Below, in pieces: positions 10,420 through 22,861 of a stretch of DNA of 64,000 bases (position 1 is the first letter of the stretch; each line of letters starts with the position of its first letter). The translations under genes were made by a program, and so were the position numbers. The stretch is taken from positions 330,255 to 394,254 of the forward strand of contig ML976662.1 of NCBI GenBank assembly GCA_010015655.1, written 5' to 3'. The DNA comes from Bimuria novae-zelandiae CBS 107.79. Lineage: Eukaryota; Ascomycota; Dothideomycetes; Pleosporales; Didymosphaeriaceae. The notes beneath the pieces are model-generated. The model saw only the letters and a list, made by a program, of their open reading frames with translations, was not told where the DNA came from and searched no databases.

Positions 10420-11652
10420 TAGTATAATTATTATAGCTTATTAAGTAGATACTCGCCGAATTAAGAAACGCTTAATTAAGGATATTACGATATATAGATA
10501 TTATATTAAAGTACTTATTAATCTAGGGATAGACGTGTATCTAGTAGCCCTAGGAGTAATTAAAAGATATAATATACCCTATTATAATAAGAAAATACTA
10601 TTGCAAATAGGACTTGTGGACAGGACCTAATTATAAAGATATAGTAATAGTTGGCTACGCCTAGAGATAGCGCTAGTATAAATTAATATTAAAGGCCTAA
10701 AAAGCTAGCATGTCTTTACTATCGCTAAAATAAGAGATATAAAAGCTATTATTAATTATAAATAGCTTAAGAAGCCTAATCTAGAAATAGATTAGCTTAT
10801 TAGGATAATCCTACCTAGGAAACTATCCGTGACGGCTCTAGTAGAGCTATAGTAGAAGGGAACCCTTTAGGAACCTTAGGGGTAAGGAAGGAGAATCACA
10901 TATCTATAATATAAAAGATATTAGTTTATAAGATAAATAGGATCCTATGATAATACCTAAAATAAGTGTGCTATCTATAGGTATAATTAGTTAAAATAGT
11001 TAATAAGAATCCTAGTCTACTAATAGAATACTAAGAATTTATAGACTTGTTTAAGGAATACGACGAGAGAGTTCTACCTAAATACTAAAAGCAGGATTAT
11101 AAGATACTACTAGTTAAAGGAGCTAAGTTATAGCTAAAACGCTTACGGTCCCTTATATAAAATTAAAAATAAGAGTGAAAAGAACTACTGGAGAAGAATC
11201 TTTATTTTAGGGAATAGTAGTCTAGTTAGAGTCCTACGGCCTTTCTAATACTCTTTATACTTAAGAAAGATAGTAGGCTACAGCTCTATATAAATTATAG
11301 ATAGCTAAACGCCTTAATAGTTAAGAATTAATACTTATTACCCCTAATTACGGAGCTTATAGACTAACCCCATAGAGCTAAGTAGTTTATAAAGTTTAAT
11401 ATCTAGGATAGATTCTACTAGATAAAAATAGTAAGAGGATATAAATAAAAAACTGCCTTTTACACACGATATAGCCTTTTTAAGTATATAGTTATACTAA
11501 TAGGGTTAACAAACGCCCTAGTAACCTTTTAGGAACTTATAAACTAAGTTTTATATAAATACTTAGACGTATTCTACACAGCATATCTAGATAATATATT
11601 AATCTATTTAAACGGTTCCTTAGAGGAATATAAAAAGCACGTTTAAAAGATA
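10420..11652 (+). pseudogene. Pol of element A, 5' half (protease, reverse transcriptase)
   Basis: A degenerate protease-like stretch (LINLGIDVYLVALG) precedes the RT. RT landmarks include LKKDSRLQLYINYR and AYLDNILIY; the catalytic YxDD has become YLDN by a G-to-A change. The frame is cut at 11652 by the E1 insertion just after the RT core (EEYKKHV) and resumes at 17408. Confidence 0.75.
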
Positions 11653-11657
11653 CTTAA

Positions 11658-11870
11658 TGTAAGGGGCTGCGCAAAGGTTGCCGATGCCTGGTAACAGGAT
11701 TATATTCGATAAGGAGCAAATTATCTATAAGTAAGGCCAAACTTATGTGCGCTGTTATTGTTGAGAAGATTTAAGAGATTTCTAAGGCCCCACTTAGTCT
11801 AAAGGAGCACTAAGGGTTTTACTAAGGGTTCTACTAAGGAACAGTATAACAAGGCATCTAGCCTATTATA
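11658..11870 (-). repeat. 3' LTR of E1 (213 bp)
   Basis: Starts TGTAAGGGGCTGCGC and ends CTATTATA, where the terminal CA has become TA. Partner of 17188-17402. Confidence 0.93.
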
Positions 11871-11949
11871 TTACCCCCCTCCTCTCTTATGGCGTCCAGA
11901 TGAAGATTATTAGATCCACGCCAAAACCCTGCAGGAAGAAGTCGTGTGT

Positions 11950-14900
11950 TAGGGTCTTAGTATAGCTTAGTAAATTACTCCTATTAAATCTTTGCTTTAG
12001 TATTTTAGAGGTTTTCAACTAGCTCCATAGTTAGTAGGTGGTAGCCTTTCTATTTTACTTTATACTACTACTTCTATTCCTGTCCGCGTTGTTGGCACAC
12101 TTCTGCTAATATATCTTCTACTTCCCACATATCTGCGCTATTGGTATTTACCTAAATTAGTAGTGGCTAGTTGTTGTCCTTTATTTAGCTTAGTAAGGGG
12201 TCTGATGCTGCTAGTTGGAGTTAGTTAACATAGAAAATATTATAAGGGCCTAAAGGTGTGTTTAGTCGAACTATATGCGTGTTTATTACCTTAATAACTG
12301 TGTACTTCGCGCTCCTCTAGTCCAGCTTTTTTAATTTTTGGCCTGTGGCAAACTACTTGTCTAATTTCAGCCATACTTTGTCGCCAACGCGGAGGTGTGG
12401 CGCTTCTTAGCGATGCCTATTTGCTTAACGTTCCTGCTCTTGCTGTTCCTGTGCCATAGATGCTTGCGCAAGTTCTACAAGATAGCGTAGTTTAGTGACA
12501 ATAGACTCGGCTTTCTCGCGGTCAGACCTCTCATGTGTAGTGTACTTTCTACGATTGGCGCCCGCAGGTATCTCTAGCTATAGTAGGTTAATATTATACC
12601 TATGCTAAAGAAAGAAAGGAGACATCCTTATTATTATTACGTCTTGTCCCTTAATTACAATCTGTGCTAGCGGGCAAAGAGGTGCCCAGTCATTTTAAGC
12701 CCAGCTAATAAAGGCTTTCATGTATGTCTCCTATGTGCTATTCATGCGCTCTGTTGCTCTATTAGTTTAAGCATAGAATGCTGTGGATAATCGCCGCTTA
12801 ATCTAAAGAATCTCGCAGAGTCTTGTCTAGAACACGCTAACAAATTAGCTGCCTTAATCTAATGTAATTACGTTAGGAATCTAATAGTAGGCAACAACGT
12901 ACGTGATAAACGCTTACACTACTATCTCTATTTCTAAGTTTACTAGTGGCATAAACACGATATCTTTACTCAGGCAGTTAGTAATAACTATAAGATTTAT
13001 ATTACCGTTGCTCTCTAGCAAGCCCTTAACAAAGTCCATTAAGATCTCCTTCTAGATTTATTCGGGCACTAGTAAGGGTTTTAAAAAGCCTTATAGACCA
13101 TCTCTCCACGGCTTTATTCTTCCGCATGTATCACAGTTCCGTATGTATCGTCAAATATCGTTAGACATTCCTGGCCAAAAGAAGTCTCTTGCAATTATCT
13201 TATAAGTAATCTCTCTGCTAAGGTGTCTAGTAGCCACAGAATAGTGTATCTACTCAATAATAGACGTTCGTAGGGGTTTGTAATTTAGTACCTATTTTCG
13301 TCCTTAGAAGTAGAGCACTTGGTCCTTAACCTTACATTCTATAATTAAGCATTTAATCTAGAGTGTAATAAGGAATTTCTATTATCCGCTTTCTATAGCT
13401 TGGCGTGCTTCTTAATAAACTAGGTCTCTCTTAATTAACTTAACCTAGAGGTTCTTAATAGTATCTTAATCTCGTGTGTCTTTTTAAGTATTCCCTTAAA
13501 TTGCGGCGAGTAGGGCACGAACTTTTACAGACATTACTATAATACCTGTCCCTTTATTAGTGTCGTCCAATTCCTCATAGTACGATGTAGTGGGCTTTAA
13601 GACTTATATAAGTCTCCTCTATAGTCAGTCATCGTTAGTGTCTGTGGGTAGATCCTGCTCTCGCCGGGATAATGCGTCTGCTCGGATATTTTGCTTGCCT
13701 GGCCTGTAGAGGATCTCCATATTATATCTACCCAGGATAAGCGACTAGCGAACCTGTCTCTCGTTTAACATTCGCAGCTTTATAAAGTACTCTAAGTTCT
13801 TGTAGTTAGTAACCACCTTAAACTTTTCTACTAATCGAAGTTTAGTATCCTATTCTTTAAGTCCTCTAATAACTACCAGTAGTTCTTTATTATAGATTTT
13901 ATAGTTACATTTGGCAGGCGTGTTCTTTCTTAAGAAGTAGGCGCAAGGACGTAGGATTCTGTTCTTATTATATTAAGATAGTACTCTAGCAGTAATATAA
14001 CTAGACGAGTCGTATTCTATAACTGTATCGCGGTCTGCTTAGAACTGGGCTAACACTGGTTTGGATATAAAGACTTTCTTAAGTGTATTAAAGGCCTTTT
14101 GTTCCTCTGCTGTCCATCGAAAGGTAACGTTACCCGTGAGTCTTGTAAGGGGAGCAGCAATCTGGCCAAAATTTTAGATAAATCGTTAATAGAAATTCGC
14201 AAAGCCTAGAAAGCTTCGTACGCCCTTAATAGTCTTTGGCGCTTCCTAGTCCTTAATAGCTTTAACCTTATTTAGGTCTATGCGCGTGCCCTTCCCAGCT
14301 TTAATAATAAAGCTAAGATACTTTATAATCTTAACCTTAAACTTGCACTTCTTAATATTAAGATACAACCTAGCTTCTTTTAGCTGTGTAAGCACTTTGT
14401 CAACCTGCTTGCGGTGTTTTTAGAGAGAACCGTCTATATAGATAAGGATATTGTCAAGATACGCTGTACAGAAATTGTCTAAATATTCGCGGAGTATCTA
14501 GTTAATATACCGTTGAAATGTGCTAGGGGCATTCGCTAGTCTAAATAGGGTAACAAGCTATTTAAATAATCTAAAACGTGTTTAGAAAGCTATAAGCCAC
14601 TCGTCTCCTTCTTGGATTCGGATCTTGTGGAAGGCTATAATAACATCTAGTTTTATAAACCACTTTGCCTTCGCAACATTATTTAAAGTCTTGTAAATAA
14701 GTAGTAAGGGATACCAATCCTTCTTAGTTAAGGCGTTTAATACTCTATAGTTAACACATAGTTATAGTCCACCTCCTAGCTTCTTTACAAACAGGATTAG
14801 TAACGCAGCAGGTAAGTTACTTACTTATATAAAACCTTTGTTAAGTAGAGATATAAGTTCCTTCCGTAGCACTAGGAGTTCTCCCTTTAACATATTATAT

Positions 14901-15650
14901 AGAGGTCCCTAAGGGGCCTTAGGCTTCTTCCCTTCCTTCTCTTCTAGCTTAATTACGTGGTTAATTCTAGGTTAATACGGCGGTAATTTACTTGCTTCCT
15001 TAGAATTAAAGAGTATTATATGCTTCCTCTAGTGCTTAGGAACTAGAGATAGGACATTAATCTTTGGCTTAGGTGCTAAGGCCTTATTAATGTCTACTAG
15101 TAAGGCAGCAAATATCTTTATAGCTCTTCTAAAATTTTCTTTTTGCTCTAAGCCGTTTTCATCAGCTGCTAGAACTCTATAGCGCCAACCTCCCGAATCT
15201 CTAGTAGGTAAGCCTTGCCTTCTTGGCTATAGATTCTAATACCTAGAGCGTGCAGGTATATTGACTTCTTTACAGGAGCAATAGTAACTTGGTTCCAATT
15301 TATCCACGGACGTCCTAGGATAATGTCCTCTTCAGCATTATTTAGCGTAATATACGCAAATCTAGTCTCAGTGTAGCTATTTATATTAAACGTAAACTTT
15401 ATAACTTTATTAACCTAGCTAACTTAATTATTTACCCCTATAATAGGCTTCCGCGGAATCGCTATGCGCTTAAGTTTAGCTTTTCTTACAAAGAAACGGG
15501 TTATAAGGGCGTAAAAGAAGCATCTAGAGTCAATTAGTGCTAAGGTGTAATTGGTTTAATTAACTAGTACGTGTACTATAAGCGGGGGTGCTAGCATGTG
15601 TTCCCTTTTAAACTTATCCTATTTTGTCCTTGTGTCCTTGCTTACTCGCG
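11950..15650 (-). pseudogene. Pol of E1 (protease, RT, RNase H, integrase), decayed
   Basis: Read right to left on the minus strand. A protease-like ALIDSRCFFYALI lies near 15530. The RT runs from about 14900, with AYLDNILIYIDGS at about 14450 (YxDD changed to YLDN). It is followed by RNase H landmarks (TRLTGNVTFRWTAEEQKAF, then VIEYDSSSYI, near 14100-14000) and YNMEILYRPGKQNIRADALS near 13700. Integrase fills 13500-12000. Stops are fewer than in element A, consistent with a later insertion. The gene product would copy and integrate E1 but is not encoded intact. Confidence 0.85.
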
Positions 15651-16740
15651 AAGGCTCCTAATCGCGACTTTAATTAAGAGCTACTCTTTTTCTAACTTGT
15701 TATTATTTACTACTATCGCGTCGTTGTTATCTTTTGCCTTTAATTTGGTTTTCGCTTTCGCGGCTTAAGTTAGCTATTGCTTAGGGTTCTAAGCAGCTTT
15801 TAGAGTGCAAGACTTAATTTAGTAGCCTTTCTTTTTATATTATAAACACAATCTATTGTCGCGTTATTAATTAATCTCCTTTTAAGGGACCTATTTCGCT
15901 CGTTGCATCTATATTCTACTCGGTTCCTAGTCTATAGGATTAGCAGAAATATTACTTAAGGTGGTATTCTATAGTAGTGCGTCTCTCTTCTTGCTACTTA
16001 GTTTTAGCCGCTATAGATTATCTAATATAGCAGTAATATATAATTATATCTCCTTAATCGTAGTGCTCTTAGGAAAGATAGTGCCTACGAAGGTAGTTTA
16101 TAATTCGTAATTAAGAGCGTGTAGGAACATGCTCTTTAAGATAGCATAGTTAAATAAGCTAGCTATTAGAGCTTCCTTATTAAAGTCTTAAATAAAGTTG
16201 CGTACGTTATGTGTTTTCTGTTGCATGCTCTAAAGCCTATTCCTTGCAGTCTTAGCTATATGCGCGTCCTTAAACGCTCTATTAAGATGCTAAAAGAACT
16301 AATTAAGCGTGCTTATTACGGCGTAAATAGATACCTAGGGGAAAATACGTGCTCTAGCATTGCCAGCCGTACGACTAAAGGTATAGTTGATCGCGAGTTG
16401 GTCTGTATAGAACCGCCAAGGCTCAGACCTTAGTTTTACTTTAATCTAGTATTTCTATGGCAAATACTGGCTTTAAGTACTATTAAATGCCTTAGGGTCC
16501 TTAAGTCCTTTCGGTTCGTACGCTGTCGCAGGTGTCGCAAGTATTGTAGGTGCTATAGGTGTCGCGGGTGTTGTATTAGTAGTGGTCGCAGTAGGTGCTA
16601 GGATATTAGTACTTTTAATCCTCGCTATTCGCGCTATAAGTTCGCCTATCTACACTATTATCTACTGCATTATTACTTTAATACTTAAGTTTAGTAGTGT
16701 TAGTATTATTTGTTAAGATTATCCTTCATCGCCTTATTAA
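15650..16740 (-). pseudogene. Gag of E1, decayed
   Basis: Minus-strand region upstream of the protease with an eroded CCHC knuckle near 15850 (CLYYKKKGYQIKSC, one Cys and the His mutated to Tyr) and a repetitive Ala/Thr/Pro-coding stretch at about 16515-16615. Many stops of the TAG/TAA type. Confidence 0.6.
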
Positions 16741-16887
16741 GCGTTTAAAGCTCCGTAGTGAGTGCTAGTCTCCATCTTACTGCGTTCGTTGTGTTACTAC
16801 TACTACACTTAAGTCACTTCGTTCGTCGTGGTGCTCGGGCAGGCGTTCAACCGTCAAAGGTCCCTGCACTGGCGTCGCTCGTCGTCG

Positions 16888-17165
16888 TGGTACTCACTAC
16901 TTGGAAGCAGGTCTTGCAAGTCGTTCCGTTAGGGTAGCTGGGGATTAACCGCACAGCTCAATTCGTTGTATTACTCACTACTTGGAAGCAGGTCTTGCAA
17001 TCGTTTTGTCGTCGCGGCTAGGGATTAACCACATAGCTCAGTTCGTCGTTACTTACTGCTTAGAAGCAGGTCTTGCAGTTGTTCCGTTAGTGTTACTTAC
17101 TACTTAGGAGCAGGTCTTATAATCGGTCCGTTAGTAGAGCACTAGGGGATAGCCACACTAGCTAC
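16888..17165. repeat. About 78-bp leader tandem repeat of E1 (4 units, last two shortened or degenerate)
   Basis: Units carry ACTCACTACTTGGAAGCAGG then TCTTGCAA, with starts near 16892, 16970, 17049 and 17093. They lie between the 5' LTR and gag, i.e. in the untranslated leader of the minus-strand element, where packaging or promoter signals of retroelements usually sit. The first two units are nearly unmutated. Confidence 0.8.
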
Positions 17166-17187
17166 TTAAGAGTAATTAAATACAAAA

Positions 17188-17402
17188 TATAAGGGGCTGC
17201 GCAAAGGTTGCCGATGCCTAGTAATAAGATTATATTTAATAAAGAGTAAATTATTTATAAGTAAGGCTAAACTTATATGTGCGCTGTTATTATTGAGAAG
17301 ATTCGAGAGATTTCTAAGGCCCTACTTAGTCTAAAGGAGCACTGAGGGTTTCACCGAGGGTTCCACCGAGGAACAGTACAACAAGGCATCTAGCCTATTA
17401 CA
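17188..17402 (-). repeat. 5' LTR of E1 (215 bp)
   Basis: Starts TATAAGGGGCTGCGC (TGT mutated to TAT) and ends CTATTACA, directly followed by the CTTAA duplication. Confidence 0.93.
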
Positions 17403-17407
17403 CTTAA

Positions 17408-19690
17408 GAAGTTATAAGAGCATAGACTACTCTTACACCCTAAGAAGAGTAAGTTTTACGTTATAGAAATAGAATACCTAGGATTCGTAATATCCTAGAA
17501 AGGTGTTAAGATAGATCCAAAGAATATTGCGATAATAGAGGAATAGCTCTTACTAGAATTAGTAAAGGATATTTAGTTTTTTTTTTTTGCTTTACTAACT
17601 TCTATCGAAAATTTATTAGGAACTACTCTAAGATAACTACTCTACTAATAGAACTTATAAAGACTAGCAAATGGCGACTACTATAAGAAAAAGAAATAGA
17701 AGTTTTAAAGAAACTAAAGCGCCTATTCTTAATCGCACTATTATTATAGATATATAACCTAGAATAACGGCATTATATCTACACTAACGTATTAGACTAC
17801 GTGCTAGGAGCCATACTCTTATAAATAATATAAGAATAAGAAATAGAGACTAGTGTTTTACTATTTAAGAAAGTTTTTAAGAGCAAAACTTCATTATAAG
17901 ATCTATAATAAATAGCTTTTAGTAATTATTAACTATTTTAAATAGTAGAAAGCATAGCTTAAGAGAGTAAAATATTAAGTAAAGGTTTTTTTAATTACCT
18001 AAACCTTACCCGCTTCACAACTACAAAGAAGCTTAATAGAGGGCAGGCTAGATAGTCTAAATAGTTAGTAAAATATAACTTTTAAATTACCTACCTAGCA
18101 GGAACAGCTAATAAAGCGGTAGATGCCTTTAGTAAACAACCTAATCTTATAGAAAAGGAAAGTAACATCGACCACGACGCTATTCATACAATGATAGAGG
18201 ATAGAACGCTGCGTTATAATAAGACATAGCTTACACCCGTGCTAGAAGCACGACGTACGGACCTTACCTATTATAGACCTCATATAGGCGATTTCTAGGA
18301 CTATAAAAAACTTATAAATAATAATTAACACGCTGATAACTTAGACTAGACTTTAAAATTATCTATACGCGATTATAGGAATAGGGTGTAAATAAGTAAC
18401 TAAGTAGTACTACTATTAATTAAAAAACTACACGAAGACAAGGAATAGGGACACCTAAAAATTATAAAGATAACGCGCTAAGTTATAAATAAATACGCTA
18501 TCCTTAGGCTACGGTAGATAGTATAAAAGGTACTAGGTAACTATTTAGCATATTACTAAAATAAGCCTAAGAGAAATAAGCTCTATAGTCTTTTATAACT
18601 ATTATAGCCACCCCTAAGGCTATAGTCTAGTATAACTATAGACTTTATTATAAAACTCCTAGCGCTACTAGCACTAAAGAATAAACGCCCCTATAACTTT
18701 ATCTTAGTTATAGTTTATTAACTAACTAAGGAATTAAAATTTATACTAATTAAAAAGACTACATTAGCAGAAGAACTAGCCTATGTAGTAAAATAAGAAC
18801 TTATATCTTAGGTTAGATAACTAGATAAATTTATTACTAATAGAGCTAAGATATTTACATCTTTATATTAGACTATATTCACCGCCACCCTAGGTATTAA
18901 GTATAAGCTTATAACGAGCTTCTACCTAGAGGCAGACGGACAAACAGAACGAACTAATTAATTATTAAAATGATACCTTTAGATATATATAAATAAGCTA
19001 TAGAATAATTAGGTTAAGCTACTACTAATAGCTTAACTAGCATACAATAGTGCAATATTAGTAACTATAGAGTACTTGCCATACTACGCTAACTAGGGAT
19101 ATAAGCTAATAGCTTACTAGGACCCGTTAGATATTAAAAGCGTTACGAAAAACGTAGCTAATAAAACTAAACTTATACGAGACCTGTATAAAATATTACG
19201 TAAAAATATTACACGACGTAATAAGTAGACGTTAAGATAAGTAAATAATAAAAGAATTAAAAAACTAACTTTTAAGGAGAAAAATAAAGCTCTCCTTTTA
19301 TAAAAAAATCTTAAGACTACGAAACTAAGTAAATTATTAGATAACCTTTAAAAAGGACTATTTAAAATTTAGGGAGTAAAAAGCTTAATAAATTTTAAGC
19401 TATAGTTACCTATAAATATACGTATCTACTTAGTCTTCTATAAATTGTTGCTAGAACTAACACCGCTAAACGCTAAACTAGAATTATATTTAAAACTTAA
19501 GGATAAAGAGTACAAAGTTAAAGTAATTAAGAATTTATAAAAATTTAGACGTTAGCATAAGTACCTAGTAAAGTAAAAAGGTTAGCTAGAGAGCTATAAT
19601 ATATAAAAACTACTAAAAAATCTTACTAACTATGAAGAGGCCTTAAAGAAGTTCTACTAAGATTATTAAAAGAAGTTAAGACTAAAGGCT
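17408..19690 (+). pseudogene. Pol of element A, 3' half (RNase H, integrase, chromodomain)
   Basis: Continues the RT after the nested element (KSKFYVIEIEYLGFVIS near 17455). RNase H follows at about 17600-18100 and integrase at about 18300-19400, with SITIDF carrying the first Asp and ADGQTERTN the Glu region; the second Asp reads ITNRAKIF, where D has become N. Near 19510-19660 the tail reads EYKVKVIKN...KYLVK...ESYNI, with the spacing of a chromodomain, which places A among chromoviruses that target histone-marked chromatin. Stops throughout. Confidence 0.75.
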
Positions 19691-20225
19691 TAAGGTTATT
19701 AGAATTAAAGGGTAAAGGAAAGATAGCCTAATTTAAAGTAATAGTACTAGGTATAAGGCCCCCCTTTTACTATATAATATCCTAGCCTAGCTCCTTAAGA
19801 CTTTTAAGACGTTTAATCTCCTTAATAAGTTTTATTAAATTAGTAAGGAGCTTTTCCTTACGCTTTTTTAGTAAACGCTTTTATTTTAATAGCTTCTTTC
19901 TCTTTACGCGAGTAGCCTATATGACTACTATAATTACCTTCTTTTTAGTAATAGCTGCCTCCTTTAAGTGCTTAAGCCTGTCTATCTTAGAATTACTATA
20001 AAAAAAAGTTTAAAATTATAAGTTCTAGTAGTTTATACTTAGCGACGCTATTCTTATAGTAATTATTATACTATACTTTAAAACAAATAGCTTATAAGTT
20101 AAGTCCTTCTTCGCGTAGTACTTACAGGACACTATAGTAGTCTAACTAACTAAGTTTATTTAGTCTCTAATAAAATAATAATAAAAGATACTTTAGGAGG
20201 ATATTAGCTACTGCATAAGGACATG

Positions 20226-20245
20226 TAGAGGAAGGAGGAGGATAA
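20226..20245 (+). other. Polypurine tract of element A
   Basis: Purine run GTAGAGGAAGGAGGAGGATAA-like, ending directly at the first base of the 3' LTR. In gypsy elements this primes plus-strand DNA synthesis; its position fixes the LTR start. Confidence 0.6.
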
Positions 20246-20605
20246 TATTATAGTCTAGAAGTTAAAGGTAGGATAACAGGCCTTATAATAGTAACTAGGC
20301 CCTACTCTAGGCTTACGTAACGTCCTAGGCTGTCTCAGACGCCAAGACCATGGGACTCTATAGGACAAGGAGGGTATATATACAGGACGGTTTCCTTTGT
20401 GCGCTCCTTATAGTTAACTTATATATCTTTTATATAAGTACGTTCTCCTATATTGACTAATAGTTATTTTATTTATTATAAAATTAAATTATATAGCCAC
20501 GCGCTAAGTGTCGCATTAAGTCATACTATTAAATAATTTATAAAGTGCCACTTTATCCTTACTACCCTAACCCGGATCGGACTAAGGTGTGAGTGCCTTA
20601 TAACA
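20246..20605 (+). repeat. 3' LTR of gypsy element A (360 bp)
   Basis: Begins TATTATAGTC (TG mutated to TA) and ends CCTTATAACA. It is the forward counterpart of the solo LTR at 48398-48845, which is 448 bp because it keeps a GC-rich CACGTG segment missing here. No duplication of 20241-20245 (GATAA) is seen after 20605 (CACGG). Confidence 0.75.
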
Positions 20606-22149
20606 CACGGGAATAAAGAGCATATTAGACTAATAACTTTCTTAATTAACCTAAAGGTCCTTACTAGGCTATATCTACTCTATAGTCTATTTTAGCTAAT
20701 TAAATCGCCTTGTCTTAGATATTATATAATTTCTAGAACTAGAATTATGCTATTCCTTAATAGTACTTAGCTACGTAATTACTATAGTTAAGAAATTAAA
20801 ATTCTTACTAGTACTAAATTTAGATAATAAATACGTGCCTTAGCGAAACTAAAGCTACTAATAGACGCTACCAGTCGCAGGTTACGGCTCAGATTAGAGC
20901 TGTATAATAAGTAGTAGATAAGTATAGAACTAGCAACTATAGCCTATCCTACGCGCTACTGGTGCAGACGAGGGTTACAGAACAGCCCACCTCACAATCT
21001 TAGTCGGCGCTAGGCCTAGTAGCCGTACGATTAAACGACGGTCGTCTATTGCAAGATACTAATAAGCTACTAAGAGGAAGCGCCACTTTTCGAGATTAAG
21101 TAATAATCTCTATAGCTAATAATTTTATATTTAACGCATCTAACTCCATCTCTAATATTATTATTAATATTATAGCTAGCTCACTAGAGCGAAGCAAGAG
21201 ACGCATAAAAAGTAAAAGTAAATAAAATAGTGTTATTAAGAGGAAGCCGCCTCCTGCGCTATTAATAAGATTAAAAAAGAGAGCTTAAATAAACTAATTA
21301 TAAAACTATTAATATAGATATAAACTTAATAAACTATGCGCCCTTATAAACCTCCTATATAATATCGCTAATTGTCTACGGGCCGCTGGCTGGGAACCTA
21401 TCACGTGATGGCTCGAATTATGGTATTTCGGCCCATTTTGGGCGCACAGCCACAAAGGTGGTAGTGTATTGGAAACAGTGGAAGATGGGAAATTATTACG
21501 CCAAGAAGTGGTAAGGCGGTCTTTTGCCGATTTTGCAACTAACAAATGCTCTCGACTAAGCTAATACACGATCGGATCACCAGCCTTAAGAGAGCCAACG
21601 AAGCCACAACAAAGCGTAGGCAGCGCAAAAAGAAGCAAATAACGTCCTTCCCTACGTAAAGGAAAACCCGCTGTGCTGACATAGAAAAACTATAGCCCTA
21701 ATTTATTATTAGCCTAATTATCTCTCTATGTTCTAATTAAAGGATAATTATTGTTTACACGTTTAGTCCTTAATTATTAACTTGCAACCTAAAATTACGA
21801 CACCCTTATCTACTATTACTTACTACTTGTATTCTATCTCTAAGATATGAACTTCTCACCCCTACTGCACTGCGATAAGTTCCATATTACTTCCTTTTGG
21901 AGCCTTTCGGATGGTGTATCAATAGATCTTAATGCATTAAAATTATTTTGGACCACATAAATTGCGAGTGCATGGATGTAAAAAGTTTCTCCGTACAAAA
22001 AAGCCTGATAGCTTCTTAGCGTGGAATCTCTGTCTGGCTTACTTAGTATTTTATCTTTGCTTACCTAGCAGACGTTATACTTAATTAATATAGATCGTTG
22101 CGCTTGCTCGAAAACGTATATGCTTAATATTTTAGTAATAGAGCGCTAC
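20606..22149. other. Decayed DNA with a pogo-like C-terminal fragment
   Basis: Mostly AT-rich with three GC-normal patches (about 20880-21050, 21340-21560, 21830-21970). At about 21570-21660 the plus strand reads LKRANEAT then KRRQRKKKQI, the basic tail typical of Fot1/pogo transposases; no DDE core accompanies it. The rest may include the LINE 5' region, but I cannot show this. Confidence 0.4.
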
Positions 22150-22189
22150 TAAGGCTTGCCCTAGCTTACCCCGCCGCAATTGAAGCTGC

Positions 22190-22670
22190 CTTCTTAGTTA
22201 AAGTAAATTCTAGTGCGAACGATACGAGAGACAGTGCCGACTAAAGCAGTGCTACAAGTGCTAAAGATACGGCCACATAGGAACCTAGTGCAAGGCAGCA
22301 ACAGCATGTGGCTATTGTGCGCAGGAGCACGACACCAGGGATTGCCCTTTAAAATCTGGACAGGACATGACGAAGAAATGCGCGCTCTACCGAGGAGAGC
22401 ACGAAGCATAGAACCACTAGTGCCCGGCAAGAAAGGCAGAAACCGCCAAAATGAAGATCGCCTACGACACCCGACCCCGTTACCACCCCGTACCAGAACC
22501 AACCGGAGGAACCGCGCAAGGAGGAGGCATGCCGGAAGCCCGCCAAAGGACTAGGACGAACGGAGCTATAGCAAGCTAGGACAACTAGAGTAGCAGGATC
22601 CGCTCCCTGTCACAGAGAGGGCAAAAGAGAACGAATACAGGAAACGTAGTTAGCTTAAGAGATAAAGAGC
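22190..22670 (+). pseudogene. LINE ORF1 C-terminus with CCHC zinc knuckles
   Basis: The frame starting CAG at 22247 reads QCYKC, then RYGHIGT, ACGYCAQEHDTRDCP, KKCALYRGEHEA and CPARKAE. These are two to three CX2CX4HX4C-type knuckles as in ORF1 proteins of fungal Tad/I-type LINEs, which bind the element RNA. Two stops occupy Trp/Gln positions and one knuckle Cys reads Tyr. The longer open frame in another register is not the real one. Confidence 0.8.
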
Positions 22671-22861
22671 ATTAATAGATAAGAGATAAGAATAATTATA
22701 GTTTTTAAAAAATAATTACACCCTTAAGGAGGGTGCTAGAAGCTATTAAAAGTAATATATAATTAGTATAATAGCACGATTAATAAATAGACGTTAATAA
22801 AAACAACGAACTATAAATCACAGAACTATAATAAGTATACAATAGTATAACATTTGTAAAT

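Larger units (their letters stand above)
11658..17402 (-). mobile_element. Ty3/gypsy element E1 nested inside element A
   Basis: Complete element on the minus strand with LTRs at 11658-11870 and 17188-17402 and a CTTAA duplication at 11653-11657 and 17403-17407. LTRs start TGTAAGGGGCTGCG and end CTATTACA. The polypurine tract on the minus strand (AGAGAGGAGGGGGGTAA) abuts the left LTR, which is therefore the 3' LTR. The LTRs differ almost only by transitions plus a 2-bp indel, so both have been mutated since insertion. Confidence 0.93.
8441..20605 (+). mobile_element. Ty3/gypsy chromovirus element A, split by element E1
   Basis: Gag starts at 8479. Protease/RT lie before the interruption at 11658, and RNase H, integrase and a chromodomain-like tail after 17402. 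The 3' LTR is 20246-20605, preceded by a polypurine tract. The 5' LTR is only recognisable by its end: AGCGCCTTATAACA at 8441-8454 matches the end of the 3' LTR (GTGCCTTATAACA). Its left boundary is not resolved, because the sequence further left is the 53-bp array and the pogo-like element. The whole body is saturated with RIP-type stops. Confidence 0.75.

Noticed and set aside
22194..22554. Open frames of 102 and 113 codons over the LINE ORF1
   Set aside because: The CCHC knuckles are in a third frame that has two stops; the longer open frames are shadows.
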